64,000 bases of DNA from Saccharina japonica (taxonomy: Eukaryota; Sar; Phaeophyceae; Laminariales; Laminariaceae): assembly GCA_008828725.1 (NCBI GenBank), contig MEHQ01002427.1:372001-436000 (forward strand), read 5' to 3'. The translations under genes were made by a program, and so were the position numbers. The notes under the pieces were generated by a model. The model did no database searches, was not told where the DNA came from, and was given only the letters and a program-made list of their open reading frames with translations. This document shows, in pieces, positions 10,412 through 21,439 of the stretch (position 1 is its first letter; each line of letters begins with the position of its first letter).

Positions 10412-11667
10412 CCCCTTCCCTCTTAGCAAGGCAGTCCGTAACGCAGACAAGGCGCACGAGCGATGCATGTCTCATGCCGGAAGACTGGCAACCCGTACCC
10501 GTGACTACAGCATGCGACACTAAGAATCTCGTAATTGTTCACCAGACTCACATTCTTAGGCGAGGCAGAATGCGCCCAACACCGTGGGTAATTTCAGTGT
10601 AAAAATGTCGTTTTCGTACGTCGCGTGCGAAACTCGAGCCAAAAACTCATGGTGTACCAGTGGCAACACTCCCAATTTCTTCGATGATGTTGCGTACTTG
10701 CTTTATTATACTAGGTACGTAAGACTTGTAAACATCCAATGAAACAAACTAGTGTAACTGCAAGTGCGGAGCGCACCGAGAAACAATTCATGGAACTACA
10801 ACCGAGTAATACAACCAAAATCACATTTTTTTCGCTCCCGTCCATGCTGAAACAAGGACTTCCTTTCGCGATCGGGAAACCGAAATACAAAAACCAACCG
10901 CGACCTACTTGGAAAAAAAAAAAAAAATCCCGACCAAAAACACCCCTTCAGCTAAGGAGGGTAAAAAAAAACCAACAAAAAACTGATACTGACTGTAGTT
11001 CCAAGTGTTTCCTAAACTCAGAATTGATATTTCCTAAAACTCGGAAAACATATCGTATGCACGAGCACAAATCATTAGGCTTGGTTGTTACAAGGGCTGG
11101 CAGACCTCCGACTTTTCCCATATCTCCAAAGGGCTCTTACCTTCATTTTTTTTTCTTCAACTTTCTGCAGCGATGGCCAGCACCATCCGCAACAGCACAC
11201 ATATACTGTATCACGAAGGGTGGTAAGATGACACACCCCCAACTCTACTAAAAGGGGACGAATTTTCACGCTGATTAGCTCGACAGCGGGTAGGGGGAGG
11301 GAGGATGCAAACAAATGCCAAGCGATAAGGTTCTCGGAAAAATCTCGGCAAGAAATTCCCAACGCTGCCTGTTTTCGTTGTGCGTGCCCCTCTAAAAGCC
11401 ATGGCCCCTCTAAGCCATGTTTTGGACAAAATCGAGCCCTGAAATTCTTCCCAGGGGGTGTGTTATCTTATCACCCGGGTGGTAAGGTAGGTAACACCCC
11501 GACGGGGTAGTTTCCTTACACGAAAGACAAAAAGCCCAATTCACACAAAAAATATATATCAAACGACACGTTACAACCCACGGCATGGACGTCTTTTGCC
11601 CTTTCTTTCTTCCGCGTTCCAGTTGTTGTCACGAGCCGACATAGTACAATGGGACAGCTGCCCTCCG

Positions 11668-11709
<42 letters not shown>
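10412..11709. other. Intergenic, downstream of the cyclophilin gene; no gene seen
   Basis: A 170-codon plus-strand ORF at 10,739-11,251 is Lys- and Phe-rich low complexity from A/T runs and is not supported as a gene. A (CT)n microsatellite lies at 11,669-11,706, immediately after the cyclophilin stop codon. Confidence 0.5.
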
Positions 11710-12028
11710 TCAGTTGGTGCGTCGCTGGTCCTTTTTGCTCTGCTTCCACACCCAAACAATTGCGCTGCACACCATCACCGGGAACACCATGGCTAGCAAA
11801 ATCGCGCCCTGACCAAACTTACCCCCCCCCCCCTTAAAGACAGTGTGTGAGACCTGCTGGCCCGCCTGCGCCGGGTTCATCTTTTGGGGCGCTTTCCAGT
11901 TGGCCATCCCGTCGCCTCCGTCCGCCGAAGCACTCGAATACTGGTAGGACGTGGATGCCTCACCCTCCTCGCTTGTTTCGGCGACCACCTTGCACTCTTT
12001 GAAGAACGAGAGCAGCGGAAACTCTTCC
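11710..12028 (-). CDS. Cyclophilin gene, last exon (linker, membrane segment, stop)
   Basis: The acceptor is TTTACAG. It completes the Arg codon split with the previous exon and ends with the cyclophilin C terminus, a linker and a transmembrane helix followed by KQSKKDQRRTN and a stop. A run of 12 G lies in frame and is followed by TAAGT. This makes a strong cryptic donor (GGG/GTAAGT), so an alternative splice that removes the membrane segment is possible. Confidence 0.75.
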
Positions 12029-15000
12029 CTGTAAACCAAGTAATAGCACAGTACGAGACGAAAAATAACCGGTAAGCAAGTGGGAGGCGGGTGTTCTCAT
12101 GTCACGCATGGCCCTAGTGGGGGGTTAAAAATACTACAACCAATACCACTCTGTTCAGAACTGAAAGGTGTGTTTGGGTCTCCACGTTAGTTCATAAACG
12201 GACCTTACATACATTGCCGGAGAGACTGGTACGTGGTACGGCAAAAAGGGCGTTGGGTGGTATAATACTCATCTGGCATCTATTTAAAATACCAAGAAAA
12301 TAAAATGAGGGTGCAACAAACGCCTCAACTAAAGGGGGTTTTGGGGGCTTGAAACTATTAATAGAGCGTAGAGGTACTACCGTACAAAAAATCGCCGAAA
12401 GAGGATGTTGAGGGCCAGCCTTACAAAAAAAAAATGGGTGTTGCGGATGCAAAAACAAAAACTTCGAGCAGAAAGTGCAAAAACGCTACGATACGTACGT
12501 ACGTTCGTGCGTACCCTTACCGAGATCTACATACCCGCGCGTGCGGTGATCTACGCGCGTGTCCGCCGTACGAAACGCGACCATCATCCTGCAGCTGCTG
12601 TGTTGCGGATAGTGTCTCTACGTACGCACCGTATGTACTCGTTCCCGCGATTTTGCAGCACGCCTTGGTCGATGCCCTTCTTGTTGAACGGCTTCTGGTC
12701 GCCGTACCCTGTGAAAAGTTGGTCCACCACCTTTTCCATCCCCTCCGTCACCAGACCGAGCGGGGTTTCCCAAGGGGCTTTGGGGCTACCCAAGTGGGGA
12801 AGGTCTGCGAACGTGATGAAGAGCTGGGGAGGAAAGCATTGCAGGGGGGGGGGGGGGGGGGNNNNGAGGGGGGGGGGGGGGGGGGGGGGGAGTGACAGAT
12901 GTTCGTTTGGAATCTTCCAGAAGACAGTTTTCATGTCGGAAGTCGTGTCGGGTCGGGCTGTTGGCACATTTATGAGTTATTTACGAGCCCTTTTCGTCTT
13001 TCTGGGCGTGTGGCCTCACCTCACGACGGCACTCTTGGCTGAAACTACGTACTGCAAGGGGGACCGATACAATCATAAAGAACTTGCAACCAACATCGCA
13101 TAGGGCTCGTAAGGAACAACAAAGAGCGTGTCAGGCTTCGCTTTGATCTTCGCTGCCTGCAAGAGTGCAAAACAAAAAAACCGTCGGTCTAAGAGCCGCG
13201 GTGGCAGTGTCAAGAGGCTTTCACGCTGGCCTAAGCTTGCAAAGCATCGATCCAAGCGCCACCGTGTCCATGAAAGGACTTCGCTTTCTTCGCCGCCTTG
13301 CGAGCTCGCACAGCCACCGGCCAACGGATGAGCGTTGCCGTGTGTTTTACCACTCGTTCGCGGCAGCAGATGAAAAAACATAACGAGGCGTGTGTCTCGC
13401 AGAAGGGGATTGGGCGCTTCTGTCACAAGTGATGGAGAATCGATGGTGAAAATCAAGAAAATAGGCAGCGCTGTCCAGCGCCCGTACCTTGCTTCTACTA
13501 CTGTACTGCTAAACCAGGAGCTTCGTATGGCCAGGGACATCCTACTCCTACCTCTAACACCAAACCGTGCAAGACCCTACCCGCGTAACCTATGAACCTA
13601 ATCCAAACCCTATCCTGCTGCGGGAGGTTATCGTATGTCTGCTGCAGCATGCGTTCAATCCCATCGTGCGCAATACTCACACATGTCCTGCGTTCAATTA
13701 CATCATGCGCAATACTCACACATACCCCGGGGCCCACAACGCAAAAAAAAACGCGTCATTTAAACGATGATACTATTCATATGGAGCGTCGCTCATCAGC
13801 CATCCCGGGGAGGCCCGGTGCGACACAAATCGAACGCGAGCTCGAGGGTTCCTGACCGTGAGCAACGCCCGAACAGCTCGAAACCGAGCTCTATGTGGCA
13901 AAGCAATCCCGCGAACGAGACCCCGCGACGAGCAAAATTTGGCGTATACACTAATCGTTACAAAGCCACACATTTTTTACCCGAGGTATTTTTCCACACC
14001 CAGAGTTGTTGCAGCCTGCCCCGGGGCCACGGACTAGATTTGTTGGCGATGGATTCATGTGAAAACAACACTAACAGCAACAACACCCACCATCCACCAT
14101 CTGCAGGCGTTGGCGTTTGCTCATACAAGCCCCCCCCCCTGGTCGGTGAAAACCCGACATGCTCCGTCCCGGCATTGTAGGGATGCGAGGGTCTATGGTC
14201 ATACGACTACGGCCATGCATGAAAATGATATACCCCCCCCCCCCCCCCCTGCATGACTTGGCCACGCGTGACATGAGTACTCCCTCCCCCTCCCCGCGTC
14301 TCCTTCTCGTCCCTTCCCCCCGCATTCAGAGGTCAAGGAGTGAAAAGAGGGGTTACATGAGGAGCCACAAGGAGATGCCTGCGTAAGGGACACGGAATTC
14401 ACCTGAGTTCCACGTGAGTTGGGCCCGCTTCCAGCGAAGCTGACCGTCCCCCTGCTCAGGGGAGATAGGTTGCGACACACAACAGGGAGCAAAGATGTCA
14501 TTAATAAGAGGCATGCCAAGCAAGGCAAAAAACGTGCGCTGTCAAGGGTGTATAGGGCCGAGTGTTCCACATTAAAATCTAGTAGTTTGGCGTCAGTCAA
14601 GGCATGTCAAGGCACAAAAATTGCTGTCCCTGAAAGGGGTGAAAGTGCTGTCAAGTCTCCTCACACCTTTGTCGGGGAGTTGCGTTAGGAGGCATTTACG
14701 TATCCAGCAGTTACACCAGCAGTAGTGCCACTCTGCTCAGAGTTGAGAAAATTGTTGAATGACGATGCTTGTGTTCAAAGGGTTTGGTATTATATCATGT
14801 ATTATATCATGTATTATATCATACCCCCCCCCCCACCTTCTCTCGAAAGGGATGCGTGATCAATCGTCAAACGACTTCGTAAGCCTGCTGCACGGTTTTG
14901 TGGTGAACATTACGGGGAACCTTATAGTAAATAGGACCAAAAATTGTTCGTGAAAATACGTACGAGTAAATATATCGTGTTTGGTGTGTACCGCGTGTGT

Positions 15001-17050
15001 TCTTCACATAAAAACCGTCCTTTCTACCCGTCGACATCCAGCACACCCAGTGTCTGTGCCGATTCTCCATCCTAGATATCGATACAAGTACCAGTTATGT
15101 GGTCACAGACCCACGACAAGACACAGAGATACTATATACCTTGCAATGCAGCAAGCAGAGCAGACAATGCAATGCCATACCTGGTATGTCCTGTTTACCA
15201 TGTATACCAGGTATATGAGGATGTATTTCGAAACAAGCATCACGACTAACGACAGCCGTCGACGTAAATGGGACGAAGTGAAGTTATTTCAACCGATCGC
15301 GCTGCAATAGAAACGCCTCCAGATCTCTACCAGATCTCCGGTGGGAACAGACACCAAAGGCAACTGACATTATTCCCGTCGATAACTTTGTGCGCCAGAA
15401 AACCCAAACCGGTAGGATATGTTTTGCCTTTCCTTACACATGTACTTCGAAGAATCCGCAGTACAACAATACACACCTCGGGCAGATGATCGATTCTCAC
15501 AGTTCATGATCTACAGTAGATCCTTCGGGGAAGATCTATTCGTGATCTGTATGATCTGTGTGATCTGTGCGATCTGTGTGATCTGTATGATCTAGCTAAT
15601 GTTGCCGGGTGGGAGCCGCATAATCTGCATGATCTAGCACATATTTCCTGGGTTGGGCCTGTTTTATACAGATCTTATACAGATCCTGTACAACACCTCA
15701 TAACGACAGGTTTAGGATCTAGATGATCTATCTGTAGATGATTTATCTGTAGATGATCAATCTGTAGATGATATATCTGTAGATGATCTATCTGTAGATA
15801 ATATATCCGTAGATGATCTATCTGTACATGGTATATATGTCCAACGTGTGCAGCAATAGTATTGACATGGGTGTCCCCTCACCTTTTGAACGGTATTCCC
15901 AGCGTGGGGTCATCCGGGATGCTGCCCTGCTCTCGCCAGTAAGCTTTCTTCGGCGAAGTGGCATCCGGCAGAATGCCGAACTGTACGAGGAAGTTCTTCA
16001 CGCACCGGAAAAAGGCCACGTCCGTGAAGTAGTCGTCCTTCACCAGATCCACAAACCGCCCCGCGCCGTGAGGAGACCAAGCGTGATACACCTTAAAAAA
16101 AAAAAAAAAAAAAAAACGGCGTCGTTTCGTTACGAAGACATTGCGGAGGATCTTATAGTAAATAGGGGAGCAAATATTGTTATTAATATTATACTAAAAA
16201 TAGGGAAATGTATAGGTTTTTGTGTGTACATTAGGTCCTATATACTATGGTCACACGCATCGAAAACTTTCAGAACTGAAAAAAATGTCCCACACTAATT
16301 TCTGGGACCAGTTCTTAACCCCTTTAGGACTGGAGTCCCGTTTTGGGGACAAATTACTTCCTAAAGGGTTAAGAACTGCTGTACCGACGTCTTTGGGGAC
16401 GAAGTACTTGGAATTAGTGTGGGGCCATTTTCGCAGTGAAAAAACAAGGGTTATGAACACCCCCGTGACAAACACGGAACAGGCGCTCTTAACTCTTAAC
16501 GACACGTTTCTGTTATTTTGTAGTGGGGAAATACTGATACTGATACTTGCGAGGAAGATGAGTTTCGACGAAATCCTTGTTCTCACAGCTCATGTGTTCT
16601 ATGAAGTGTTAACAGAATTCAACAGATTTTAGATACCGCTTTGACCCGAAATATAGGCACCATTTAAATTACATGTTAACATAAAACGGTCCTTATAATA
16701 CGGGTCAGAGTGGTACAGGCTTTTTTTCCCAGCGTGATGCATCGCAGATTTGACTACTGCAGGTACCGAGGTCGCACCTCATTACCACCCATATCTAGCT
16801 AGCTTTTGGGATAGGCGGGACATGCCGATTTGACCGCTCTTGAGTCCCGATTTATCTTATCTTGGGTGCTCGTAACTCGGGGTGCCCACTCTGTATAATA
16901 GCTATCGCTGAAGGATTTCGCGCAGTTTGCGTTTTTGTGGAAAGTGTCAAAAAGGTTACAAAATTTGATCGTACGAGGTCGGCGGTCGCAACATACCTTC
17001 AAAATCAAGTAAAATCTGGCTTCAGCCAGCTCGAAAGGGATACATACATA
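11710..17050 (-). CDS. Cyclophilin-type peptidyl-prolyl isomerase gene, membrane-anchored (5' end incomplete)
   Basis: Five minus-strand exons join in phase: 17,050?-16,997, 16,091-15,883, 14,451-14,403, 12,823-12,630 and 12,028-11,710. All introns are GT-AG. The protein would catalyse cis-trans isomerisation of prolyl bonds. The catalytic strand has FFRCVKNFLVQF, keeping the Arg, Phe and Gln of the cyclophilin active site. SFAGSGPNSRGTQLFITFAD and LVTEGMEKVVDQLFTGYGD are typical of the family. After the domain end (EEFPLLSFFKECKVV) comes a Ser/Gly/Ala linker of about 50 residues, a short poly-Gly, one hydrophobic segment (AILLAMVFPVMVCSAIVWVW) and a basic tail. This suggests a single-pass tail-anchored or type I membrane protein. 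The N-terminal exon(s), including any signal peptide, were not identified. Introns contain a C-tailed repeat and MITEs. Confidence 0.85.
12630..12823 (-). CDS. Cyclophilin gene, exon with LFITFAD ... GNEYI
   Basis: The acceptor is TTTCCTCCCCAG, the donor CG/GTGCGT. It encodes LFITFADLPHLG through DQGVLQNRGNEYI, the C-terminal half of the barrel. The polypyrimidine tract upstream merges with the poly(C)/N block at 12,843-12,890. Confidence 0.85.
12843..12890. repeat. Poly(G)/poly(C) tract with a 4-base N gap
   Basis: More than 40 G (plus strand) are interrupted by NNNN and one A, in the last 70 bp of a cyclophilin intron. Its true length is unknown. Confidence 0.9.
14129..14250 (+). mobile_element. 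C-tailed SINE-like repeat, full-length copy
   Basis: It starts after a C run with TGGTCGGTGAAAACCCGACA, continues GTCCCGGCATTGTAGGGATG and GGTCATACGACTACGGCC, and ends GATATAC followed by about 17 C. It is the same about 110-bp unit, in the opposite orientation, as 55,130-55,239. It sits in a cyclophilin intron, antisense to the gene. Confidence 0.65.
14403..14451 (-). CDS. Cyclophilin gene, small exon GTVSFAGSGPNSRGTQ
   Basis: The 49-bp exon has acceptor CCTGAGCAG and donor CAG/GTGAAT. It carries the GPNSRGTQ loop that binds the substrate backbone in cyclophilins. Phases 2 and 0 match its neighbours exactly. Confidence 0.85.
14985..15215 (-). repeat. Interspersed repeat shared with 32,755-32,945 and 23,705-23,790
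   Basis: Read on the minus strand, it contains GCATTGCATTGTCTGCTCTG, a TTTGTGACC segment, GGGTGTGCTGGATGTCGACG and a GTGAAGAACACAC end. It is probably the 3' region of a LINE family. Confidence 0.55.
15535..15835. repeat. GATCTGT short tandem repeats
   Basis: GATCTGTRT units run at about 15,540-15,595, then ATGATCTATCTGTAG 16-bp units at about 15,720-15,835. It lies in a cyclophilin intron close to the exon at 15,883. Confidence 0.7.
15883..16091 (-). CDS. Cyclophilin gene, catalytic exon
   Basis: The acceptor is a run of 23 T plus AAG and the donor AG/GTGAGG. It encodes VYHAWSPHGAGRFVDLV, the active-site strand FFRCVKNFLVQFGI, and DDPTLGIPFK. It contains the catalytic Arg. Confidence 0.85.
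16137..16250. mobile_element. Partial MITE, ATAGTAAATAGG family
   Basis: It shares TTATAGTAAATAGG, a GGTTTTTGTGT core and TAGGTCC with 14,910-14,960, 17,218-17,312 and the more complete copy at 59,772-59,892. Confidence 0.45.
16265..16440. repeat. Two to three fragmentary TTAA-family MITEs
   Basis: Pieces of both subtypes (CAGAACTGAAAAAAATGTCCC and TTAACCCCTTTAGGACTGGAG) are joined at TTAA. Confidence 0.55.
16997..17050 (-). CDS. Cyclophilin gene, probable upstream exon
   Basis: It ends at AAG/GTATGT in phase 0 with the catalytic exon. The frame FELAEARFYLILK fits the first beta strand that precedes VYHAWSPHGA in this family. Its start is uncertain: an acceptor after TTTCGAG, or an extension to an ATG at about 17,059, are both possible. 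Confidence 0.5.
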
Positions 17051-17313
17051 CCAGTACATACATACCTTTATTTTATTTTATTTCATTTTTAAACGACAGC
17101 GGTGAGATCGAGGATGGATGTCGTCGAAACTCATCTTTGCAACCTGCGTGGGATACTTGTTGTGACCGCGCGAACTACGTACTACAGGGTTTGATTGAGG
17201 GGAACAAAATCTGACAGCTATTACGGGACACCATAGTAAACACTAGTAAATAGGACCAATTTTTATTATCAAAGGTCGTTAAATGTATTGGTTTTTGTGT
17301 TTAACATAGGTCC

Positions 17314-17647
17314 CCGGTCGCCCCGGTGGTCTAACTGGTAGCCACGAAGCCTGTAGGGCCGGATGTCGAGGGTTCGATTCTCCCCATGGAGGTTTTTATT
17401 CTCAAATGACACCGTCTGTCGAGAGCGCATATTATAGCGTGGATAAGCAAAATTCGACGAGAGTTGACGAGGGAAGAAAGTGCTGAAATATTCTCGCGAT
17501 AAAAATGCAAGGCAAGAACCGTAGTGGGGGAGGAGGGAGAGGAGCCTACTTTGTGACCCCGGATCTGAGTTACGACTAGGGAGGGAGAAGGACGGAAGTG
17601 CGAAGATAATAAATGGGATGGACTTAAAAAAAAAAAAAAAAAAAAAA
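17314..17647 (+). mobile_element. tRNA-derived, A-tailed SINE, copy 2 (best head)
   Basis: The head is GGTCGCCCCGG, with A box TGGTCTAACTGG and B box GGTTCGATTCT spaced as in tRNAs. Body and A22 tail follow. A similar segment of about 35 bp (AGGGGAACAAAATCTGACA) flanks it at 17,184-17,215 and 17,649-17,682, enclosing both the SINE and a MITE fragment. Confidence 0.8.
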
Positions 17648-18027
17648 CTACGGGTTTTGAGGGGAACAAAATCTGACATCTGTGGAACTCAAGGGTGGTC
17701 ACATATCTACGGTGTACTATTTCATATTATTATGTTGTGTTTCACTTTTCCACCATTTCCCCTCTGAGCGATCTCGCGCGTCCTCTGTGTTATTCATTTT
17801 TGCCAGCACAGCAGTGAAGTTTCATCCTCCTTCGTTAGCTTCGTCGTTTCGTTTGCGTGTTGTGAAGTTTCGTCCTCCTTCGTTAGCTTCGTCGGCGGCC
17901 TGGGCCGACGGCGAAGTCCCCTTCTACTCATATAGGGTTCTCTATTTTATGGCGCCGTGTCAATTAGAAAACTCGCACATTTCGCTCTTGACCCTTTTGG
18001 TATATACGTAGTTTTGATGTACCTTGA

Positions 18028-18905
18028 GGGTCCGAATTAACGAAGGCAAGTTTCAAATCGAATCGATTTCAAATCGTTTATTTTTAATGAATCGAATCGA
18101 TTTTTTTTCCGATTTGAAGTGAAAATACGGCTTTGCGTTCTATCGGGTGAAATCACTTATGTTCCGTATGTTCTCGAAATGTGAATGATATCGGAATAAC
18201 GCGACATCCCACAGAACACCCGGCTGACAAGTACCGAGGAGAGCAGCTGAGAGCGACGGCGTGCATCGTCACGTGCACGCCGCCTACAGCCTCTGTTTTA
18301 TTTTTAAGGCCCAGGCTAGGAAGCTGTCACTCTCAGCTTCGCTTTGGTGGACGGAGGAAGCCCTTAAACGCCACGCACCGGACAGCTACAGCGATGCAGC
18401 TATCGAAGTCTTGATTTTTTCCTCCATGTTTAGGGTCGATCGCTTGGTTCTCGTCGGGCTTGGTCGATCGAGCTGGTGGAAAAATTGGGCTTGCGACCGC
18501 CATGACTTTTCTTGAGGAGCCACCGCCGGGCCACGTTGTGCTATGGTCTGTAGTCGTGGGCGCGGCTGTTGCTCCGGTCGCCACTCGTTGAGGTTAACGA
18601 TTTATCACCTCGTTGGTTGTTGTCGAGGATAGCCCAAACAGCGACGGATCGCCTCGGGGACGTTCACCCAGTGGGAACATGCATGCATGTTGCATAAACT
18701 TCAATCGATTTGATTTGAAACAAAAAAAATGTATTTTGGGACTTTTGGAAATCGATCGGATCGACTTTCCCTTGCCCCAAAAGTACAAATGCCTTCTCGG
18801 TGATTCATTTTTTTACCGATCAGATGAAACTTCAATTCGATTCATGAAAAAAAAAACGATTTGAAATCGATTTGATTTGAAACTTGCCTTCGTTAATACG
18901 GGCCC
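18028..18905. mobile_element. Long-TIR Harbinger-like element
   Basis: The ends GGGTCCGAATTAACGAAGGC and its inverse (GCCTTCGTTAATACGGGCCC) extend into long AATCGATTT-rich inverted repeats. Flanks are TGA and TAA, so the target duplication is imperfect. The interior on the minus strand has an 83-codon ORF (18,333-18,584) related to the ORF inside the element at 57,322-58,150. Confidence 0.65.
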
Positions 18906-19082
18906 TAATACGGGCCCTTAATGCCGTACAGAAACCGAACCCTGAATCCAATTTGAAGCATTTTTGTCCCGGCAATGGGAGGAAACTCCTGAAAAGGCAC
19001 GCCTAGAGGAGTTACAACCACCATATATAGGTCGTGTGGAGAATGGAGCGTGGGGGGGCAACGTTAACGATGCGAATTGTGA

Positions 19083-19114
<32 letters not shown>

Positions 19115-19489
19115 GATTTTTATTTTATTTTTGGCCGTCCGTCTCGGTAACAAAAAACCCCCGCGAGAAATTTAGACCGGGTTTTCCGGAAAAAAACATG
19201 GTTATCATACTAAATTTAGTGTGGAACAACACTCTTTCTCAAAATAAGAAATCTGGCCTTGGCCAGTGTCGCGGTTTCTTCGTACGAGAGAGCCCGTACA
19301 CTTTATTGGCATTATTATTCGGAGATTTTAACGAAATTACCGGTTGACATTAAGGCCGCGGGTCGGAGCAGGGGGGTTTGTAGTGCCGAGGCGTGTTTCG
19401 TTGTTGGGAAGTTCCTCCAATTTTAAGTTGATCTCGGGGTCACGGGTTTCCAATATATATATATATATATATATATGTTTTTTTTTTGG
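18906..19489. other. No gene seen; CTG and TA microsatellites
   Basis: (CTG)n lies at about 19,084-19,113 and (TA)n at about 19,452-19,476. Confidence 0.5.
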
Positions 19490-20460
19490 TGACATGTTGA
19501 ACGCCGACGATGCAGTAGGAATTGTCTCGACGTCGGCGGAGGGACTTCTTATGACAGTGACACAGTGACAGTAGTCACCGTCGTGACTGTTGTCTTCGAA
19601 GCAGCAGGGCTCACGTTAGAGAAGACGGAGGCGATACTTTTACGAACACCAGCTGCCAGACCAGATATCCATGGCTACACCGCTCGTCATCGGAGCAGCT
19701 GGCCAGAGGGGTAGACTACATAGACGATCTACAGTAGTTATTTTATCTGGGTGACGTTATCCACGAAAGCGCCGATCCCTCGCTCAAAATCGAACGACGG
19801 ATCCGTCTCATGCGGGCACGCCTCAAACGGTCCGGCCAGGAGCTGTATATACGATATGACGATCGCCCCGCTTGGTCTGAAAGTCCGCACGCCGACGCCC
19901 GCGCGCGGTGCTTGGGACACTGCTGTACGAGTGTGTGCCATGGACCCTCACCGCTCAACACTTCGCCAAGCTCCGGACGGCGCACCACTATAGTAAGCAG
20001 TCCTCCTGCGAGGCCATTGGCTGGCTTTCAGCGCCGACAGCGTATATACCGACCACACCAACACCACCCTCTCGTACGCGAAGGCCCCTCAAGAATACCC
20101 GATGCGAAAGCATCGAAACGACCATCCGCAAACGACGGCTTATGTTTGCGGGGCCGTGGCGCGGCAAGACGAGGGGCGACTTGGACTACCTACCCAGCCG
20201 GGTGATGTTCGCGACGATGACAGGGGGGGGGGGGGAGGGGCCGAGACCGGGCGGACAACCGAAGATTGGCATGAATGTTACTTTGAGAACCTCAGAGGTT
20301 TCAAGCCACCGCAGGGGTCCACGGAGCACTCCCCGCTGGTGCTTGGAGGTGAGACCGCGATGTGGTCCATTGCAGCAAAGAACCGGGCGAGTGGTACCGA
20401 GGGGTCCTCGAAGCAGCCGAACGGTTTACGGTCAGATGGCACGAGAAAGAGGTGAATGAG
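19490..20460 (+). pseudogene. LINE reverse transcriptase C-terminal remnant
   Basis: A degenerate reading with frameshifts and stops begins at the catalytic NADDAVGIVSTSAEGL (a YADD-type box with Y changed to N). It continues through ETLLYECVPWTLTAQHF, RRQR, ESIETTIRKRRLMFAG and FKPPQGSTEHSP-like segments typical of a non-LTR retrotransposon C terminus. A poly(G) run interrupts it at about 20,222. It is inactive. Confidence 0.7.
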
Positions 20461-21439
20461 TAGAACACGCCATCGCATCTGTATATCAGTGGCGTGGGCT
20501 CCAAGGGAATGGAAGGGGGGGGGGGGGCACGTCGTAGGGAAACCACCATTGAGATACAGCCGACAGGGTAGCAAGGTACCAGGCCGACAATCGTAGGTAC
20601 ATCCTGTCTAATGCTATGCTATGCTATGCTACACACTCGTGCCGGAAACGGCTGCGGCTGTTTTTAATGTGATTTGTTGTGGTTTTGGTTTATTTTGTTT
20701 CTTTTTGCCTCTTATCGACTACAGTACAGTACCACCTATAGAAACAGAAATTGGTCAGGCTGGATTCTTTTTGAGAGAGGGTGCTTTCCACACAATTTCA
20801 AGATAATGACTCCGGAATTTTTGTTTTCCTCTCAAATCCAGCCTGGCTTTCTTATTTGCCTGTTTCTTATTATTAATAGGTGTCCTGTACTGCATTCTTA
20901 GGAAATAAGCCTTGCTTGGCTTGGTGGTGGGCGGCGAGCCTGTCCTTGGTGGTGCTTTCCGTTTCTGTTGTTGGTTTGCTTTTGTTTGTTTTGTATTGTG
21001 TTGCGTGTCGCACCTCCTCCGGGGGCACGACAGCGATACATACTGCTGTAAACGAAGCAAGTACTGCTGCTGTACAGCTGTACGAAAGAGGGGGCGTTCC
21101 CTTCCCCTTCTTCGTCTGGGATTTTCTCTCGCAGACCGAGGGGGCCCGCAGAATATTTTTTCGACACATCACGTCGAATTATTCAACTTCGACCCTCCCG
21201 ACAGGGGGGGGGGGTGCCTGACACCGTCCCCTCCCTCTACGCCTTAACAATAACTATATACAACTGAAAACAGGGGACGGTAAAGGGCCGTCCCCCCCCC
21301 ACTGCTTGATGCAAGGCCTTCCTTAGTACTACAATACTACTGGGCGGCACTGCCACCGCCGCAGCTGGATATATAAAACAGAAAACAGGGGACGGTAGAG
21401 AGCCCCCCCCCCCCCCCCCCGCCCGATAGAGAAATTTAG
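20461..21439. other. LINE 3' region and C/G-tract repeats; no gene
   Basis: A TCGTAGGGAAACC segment is shared with 32,320. Further on, two units with GAAAACAGGGGACGGTA each run into poly(C) (21,245-21,300 and 21,335-21,421). Confidence 0.45.

Noticed and set aside
10739..11251. A 170-codon ORF
   Set aside because: Low-complexity Lys/Phe-rich translation caused by A and T runs. No domain, no splice context.
13073..13540. Minus-strand 155-codon ORF in the cyclophilin intron
   Set aside because: It does not fit the cyclophilin domain, whose flanking exons join perfectly without it, and shows no conserved motif.
17314..17400. A functional tRNA gene
   Set aside because: A and B boxes are good, but no acceptor stem closes and the sequence continues into a SINE body and poly(A).
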